Shown piece after piece: positions 61,101 to 64,000 of a stretch of DNA of 64,000 nt. Origin of the DNA: Dactylonectria macrodidyma (taxonomy: Eukaryota > Ascomycota > Sordariomycetes > Hypocreales > Nectriaceae); assembly GCA_020744425.1 (NCBI GenBank), contig JAGMUV010000011.1, forward strand, positions 682,001 through 746,000, given 5' to 3'. The position numbers were made by a program, and so were the translations under genes. Positions within the stretch are counted from its first letter, which is position 1; each line of letters begins with the position of its first letter. The notes under the pieces were generated by a model. That model searched no databases. It saw only the letters and a program-made list of their open reading frames with translations, and was not told the origin of the DNA.

Positions 61101-62344
61101 GAGGGTGTGAGGGTCACCAGCATTTTGTTTTTATTAATTCACCTGGTCCCTTCTCGTCGTCCCCGCTGCCGTCCGACTTCCCTCGTGGTGTCTCTCTCTT
61201 CTTCCTTTTCCTCTATGTCGCCAATCCCTTGAATAATCCACTTTGCATATTGCACTTGGGTTTGGTTGAGGTTCCCGGCCGAGTGACGTCGACCCAAATA
61301 GAGAGGTACTGAGCGAGATACTCAGTTACGCCGTCCTCTCGTCCGGAGTCTCGAACGTGCCCTCCCTCCGTCCTTGCCACACCTGATCGAGAGCTGTCAT
61401 CCCCACGCTTTCAACCAAAGACGAGACGAACCGCTACCCCCTTGCGTTACAGGCCAATCGCTGGGGACAATTAGAGCTAGGAGAGCTGAGGGGCTTGTCT
61501 CGCTGCTTGGAATCCGGAACTCCCGTCTGGCGAGAGAAAAACAATAATTCTTGACACCAAAATCACACACACGCATAGCGTGTCGATCTGAGAGTGAGTG
61601 AACCACTGCATTTTACTTCACCGCTGGCCCATCTACTTGCTTCATCCCGTCGGGCGTTGCGGAGAGATTGTGCATAGTTGCACAGATCCGCATATGTGTG
61701 TGTGGGCGCTGTAATTGGTGCGTGGGTGCAGGATTTTGGCGTCCGGCTCGTGTGGAAGTGCCTAAGCCTTCTAGGTTGCCAGGTGCCCACAGCTGCCCAC
61801 AGCCAATTTACAACGGGCGGATCGTCACTTTCCCCAATTTTCCTCCTGTCGAACGCCACCTCCTGCGCCCCTGGGCTTCGCAACTTTGGTCCCCAACCTA
61901 AACACACCTCCTTCACCTCTTCCACTTTCATCTTTCGGCATCATCCTCAACCACTGCCGGGGCTTTTCCCTCCCCTCGACTCTATTTCCGTCCGCCTCTT
62001 TGCTTTTCGAACCGGATTGTATTGCATTGCATCACATCTTTGTGCGGCACTGCTCTGCTGTTCCGCCGTTCACTTCTCTGCCCCTGCGGTGCAACTCTCC
62101 CCAATACATTCTCAGCATTTCTCTACACCTTCACGCGCGACCTCAGGGGATCATGCACAGTTATTCACTGGCGTGCCAATTCGTCTACTAGGCTTATCAG
62201 GTGCTGACCTTCGATCTTTCGCACCTTCAGAGCTCAACTTAGACCACACCTCGCCTTAATTTCTATTGCCCCTTTGTCGATTCACAACTTCGAAACTTCC
62301 GCCCCTTCGCCAAATATCTCCAATCTGCAACTCAGATCGGAGAC
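58173..62344. other. 4.2-kb divergent intergenic region (acetoacetyl-CoA synthetase / lcb2)
   Basis: It contains both promoters. About 61130-62344 is markedly pyrimidine-rich on the + strand and is the probable promoter and leader of lcb2. The rest shows no gene, transposon or repeat that I can support. Confidence 0.55.
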
Positions 62345-64000
62345 ATGCCCCGTCGGCTCGCTAATCCTTTCTCCTCCTCTTCCTCTATGTCTCAGCCCGT
62401 CAAGTCGGGCGAGCGGCGCCCTTCTACCTCCAAGGGCAACCGTATCACCCAGTTCTTTTCGAGCCCCAAGTCCAAGGAATCAAGCGCCCAGCAAGCCTTG
62501 CTCGCCATGCAGCAGCACCAAGCCAACGGCACCGCCGGCCTCTCGCCCTCGCCCTCGCCCTCGTCTCTTCCCACCATCTCGCTCTCTCCCGCCGGCCCTG
62601 GTGAGATTGGCAACGTTGAAGCCCCGACTTCGACACTCTTCCAACCGCAGTCCCCCGAGGAAGTTGAGCGACAGAAGCGTGCTGACGCTCAATTCGGCCC
62701 TCTTGTCCACTCGAGCCATCGATACACCAGCATGTCCCATGGAGAGCCTCTTGAACCCCCCGTTGAGGATGAGCCGCCCTACTACTTTATCCTGACGACC
62801 TACATCAGCTACCTCATTCTTATCCTGCTCGGCCACTTCCGCGACTTCTTCGGCAAGCGCTTCGGTAACCCCAAGCATTATCGAGCTCTCAAGGCCGCCA
62901 ATGGCTATGCCGCTCTCAACTCCGACTTCGATAACTTCTATGTCCGCCGTTTGAAAATGAGACTCGACGATTGCTTCGCCCGCCCTACCACCGGCGTTCC
63001 CGGACGTTATATCACGCTTATGGATCGCAAGTCAGATGATTTCAACCGTACCTACCAGTACACCGGCACCTACACTGAGACGCTCAACATGAGCTCTTAC
63101 AACTATCTCGGCTTCGCTCAATCTGACGGCCCCTGTGCTGATGCTGTCGAGGAGTGTGTCAAGCGCTACGGTGTCACCTTTTGCAGCCCTCGTGGCGCTG
63201 CTGGTACTTCTGATCTTGCTCTCGAAGTTGAGCGCGAAATTGCCGATTTCGTTGGCAAGCCTGCCGCCATGGTTTTCTCAATGGGTTATGTCACCAACGC
63301 CAGCTCTTTCCCCGCTCTGGTCTCCAAGGGTTGCCTCATCATCTCCGACGAGCTTAACCATGCTTCCATCCGTGTTGGTGCCCGTCTTTCCGGAGCTGTG
63401 ATCCAGTCCTTCAAGCACAACGACATGGTTGACCTCGAGCGCGTTCTCCGCGATGCTATCTCGCAAGGTCAGCCTCGTACCCACCGTCCCTGGAAGAAGA
63501 TCCTCCTGGTTGTTGAAGGCCTCTACTCCATGGAGGGTACTATGTGCGATCTCCCTGGAATCCTCGCCCTCAAGCAGAAGTACAAGTTCTACCTTTTCAT
63601 TGACGAGGCTCACTCTGTCGGTGCTCTTGGCCCTCGAGGACGTGGTGTTTGCGACTACTTTGGTATTGATACTTCAGAAGTCGACATTCTGATGGGAACT
63701 TTGACGAAGTCTTTCGGTGCCAACGGCGGTTACATTGCGGCTGACCAGCACATCATCGACAAGCTCAAGAGTACCAACGTATGTACTCAGTTCGGAGAGG
63801 CCCCGGCTCCTTGCGTTCTCATGCAGATTCTGGCCTCATTGAAGCTTATTACCGGCGAGCTTTGCCCTGGTCAGGGCGAGGAGCGACTCCAGCGTATTGC
63901 ATTCAACTCGCGATACCTCCGCCTCGGACTTAAGCGACTCGGACTCATCGTCTATGGCCATGATGACTCTCCTATTATCCCCGTCATGCTGTACCACCCC
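62345..64000 (+). CDS. lcb2: Serine palmitoyltransferase subunit 2 (Lcb2), 3' end missing
   Basis: The first 552 codons of an open frame cut by the window end; no intron is needed in this part. The catalytic subunit of ER serine palmitoyltransferase condenses serine with palmitoyl-CoA using pyridoxal phosphate, the first step of sphingolipid synthesis. A Ser/Pro-rich N-terminus (MPRRLANPFSSSSS) precedes a membrane helix at about residues 144-164 (YYFILTTYISYLILILLGHF). The alpha-oxoamine synthase fold follows: SSYNYLGFAQ, GVTFCSPRGAAGTSDLALE, DELNHASIRVGARLSGA, VVEGLYSMEGTMC, IDEAHSVGALGPRGRG (D420 and H423 contacting the cofactor) and GTLTKSFGANGGYIAA with K455 as the Schiff-base lysine. All catalytic residues in the visible part are present. 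ATG at 62345 is chosen because it is the first in frame after the pyrimidine-rich leader; an in-frame ATG at 62387 is a weaker alternative. Confidence 0.95.
   Translation, partial: MPRRLANPFSSSSSMSQPVKSGERRPSTSKGNRITQFFSSPKSKESSAQQALLAMQQHQANGTAGLSPSPSPSSLPTISLSPAGPGEIGNVEAPTSTLFQPQSPEEVERQKRADAQFGPLVHSSHRYTSMSHGEPLEPPVEDEPPYYFILTTYISYLILILLGHFRDFFGKRFGNPKHYRALKAANGYAALNSDFDNFYVRRLKMRLDDCFARPTTGVPGRYITLMDRKSDDFNRTYQYTGTYTETLNMSSYNYLGFAQSDGPCADAVEECVKRYGVTFCSPRGAAGTSDLALEVEREIADFVGKPAAMVFSMGYVTNASSFPALVSKGCLIISDELNHASIRVGARLSGAVIQSFKHNDMVDLERVLRDAISQGQPRTHRPWKKILLVVEGLYSMEGTMCDLPGILALKQKYKFYLFIDEAHSVGALGPRGRGVCDYFGIDTSEVDILMGTLTKSFGANGGYIAADQHIIDKLKSTNVCTQFGEAPAPCVLMQILASLKLITGELCPGQGEERLQRIAFNSRYLRLGLKRLGLIVYGHDDSPIIPVMLYHP

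Overview
The window is nuclear DNA of a filamentous ascomycete, most likely a Sordariomycete. The grounds are short spliceosomal introns (mostly 50-110 nt, GTRNGT donors, CTAAC-type branch sites, YAG acceptors), a Zn2Cys6 regulator, a fungal NACHT-ankyrin (NLR-like) gene, and proteins closely matching fungal Tom22, Taf14, G-protein beta, phosducin-like protein and Lcb2. The genus cannot be fixed from sequence alone. I see no tRNA, rRNA, CRISPR array, operon or intact transposon.

Layout. 2-1750 (+): 3' part of the mitofusin Fzo1. 2159-3507 (-): ADAL-type adenosine deaminase family enzyme, four exons. 4214-4729 (-): Tom22. 8239-12178 (+): large disordered protein with an ADF-H-like N-terminus and a PH-like C-terminus. 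13469-16599 (-): broken NACHT-ankyrin gene with two in-frame stops and four frameshifts. 22182-25415 (+): Zn2Cys6 transcription factor. 26662-27803 (-): Taf14-type YEATS protein. 30526-31833 (+): unrecognised 435-residue protein. 32524-33863 (-): RanBP1/Yrb1. 35496-37541 (-): unrecognised single-pass membrane protein. 41561-42490 (-): phosducin-like protein. 48961-50418 (-): heterotrimeric G-protein beta subunit. 55818-58172 (-): acetoacetyl-CoA synthetase. 62345-64000 (+): serine palmitoyltransferase subunit Lcb2, cut by the window end.

Functional relations. Most genes are unrelated housekeeping genes: mitochondrial fusion and import (Fzo1, Tom22), transcription (Taf14), nuclear transport (RanBP1), lipid metabolism (acetoacetyl-CoA synthetase, Lcb2). 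The one meaningful pair is the phosducin-like protein and G beta, 6.5 kb apart on the same strand; family knowledge says the first helps fold and assemble the second. Gene density is low for such a fungus, with several 3.5-6.5 kb gaps holding only microsatellites, short duplications and a recurrent TAGGTACCTA-like motif.

I did not find a convincing new multi-gene system. The best items for a second look are the decayed NLR with a ten-codon TTC run next to its ATPase core, the two unrecognised proteins, the ADF-H/PH-like protein, and an intron in fzo1 whose length is a multiple of three and which interrupts the membrane-anchor codons.
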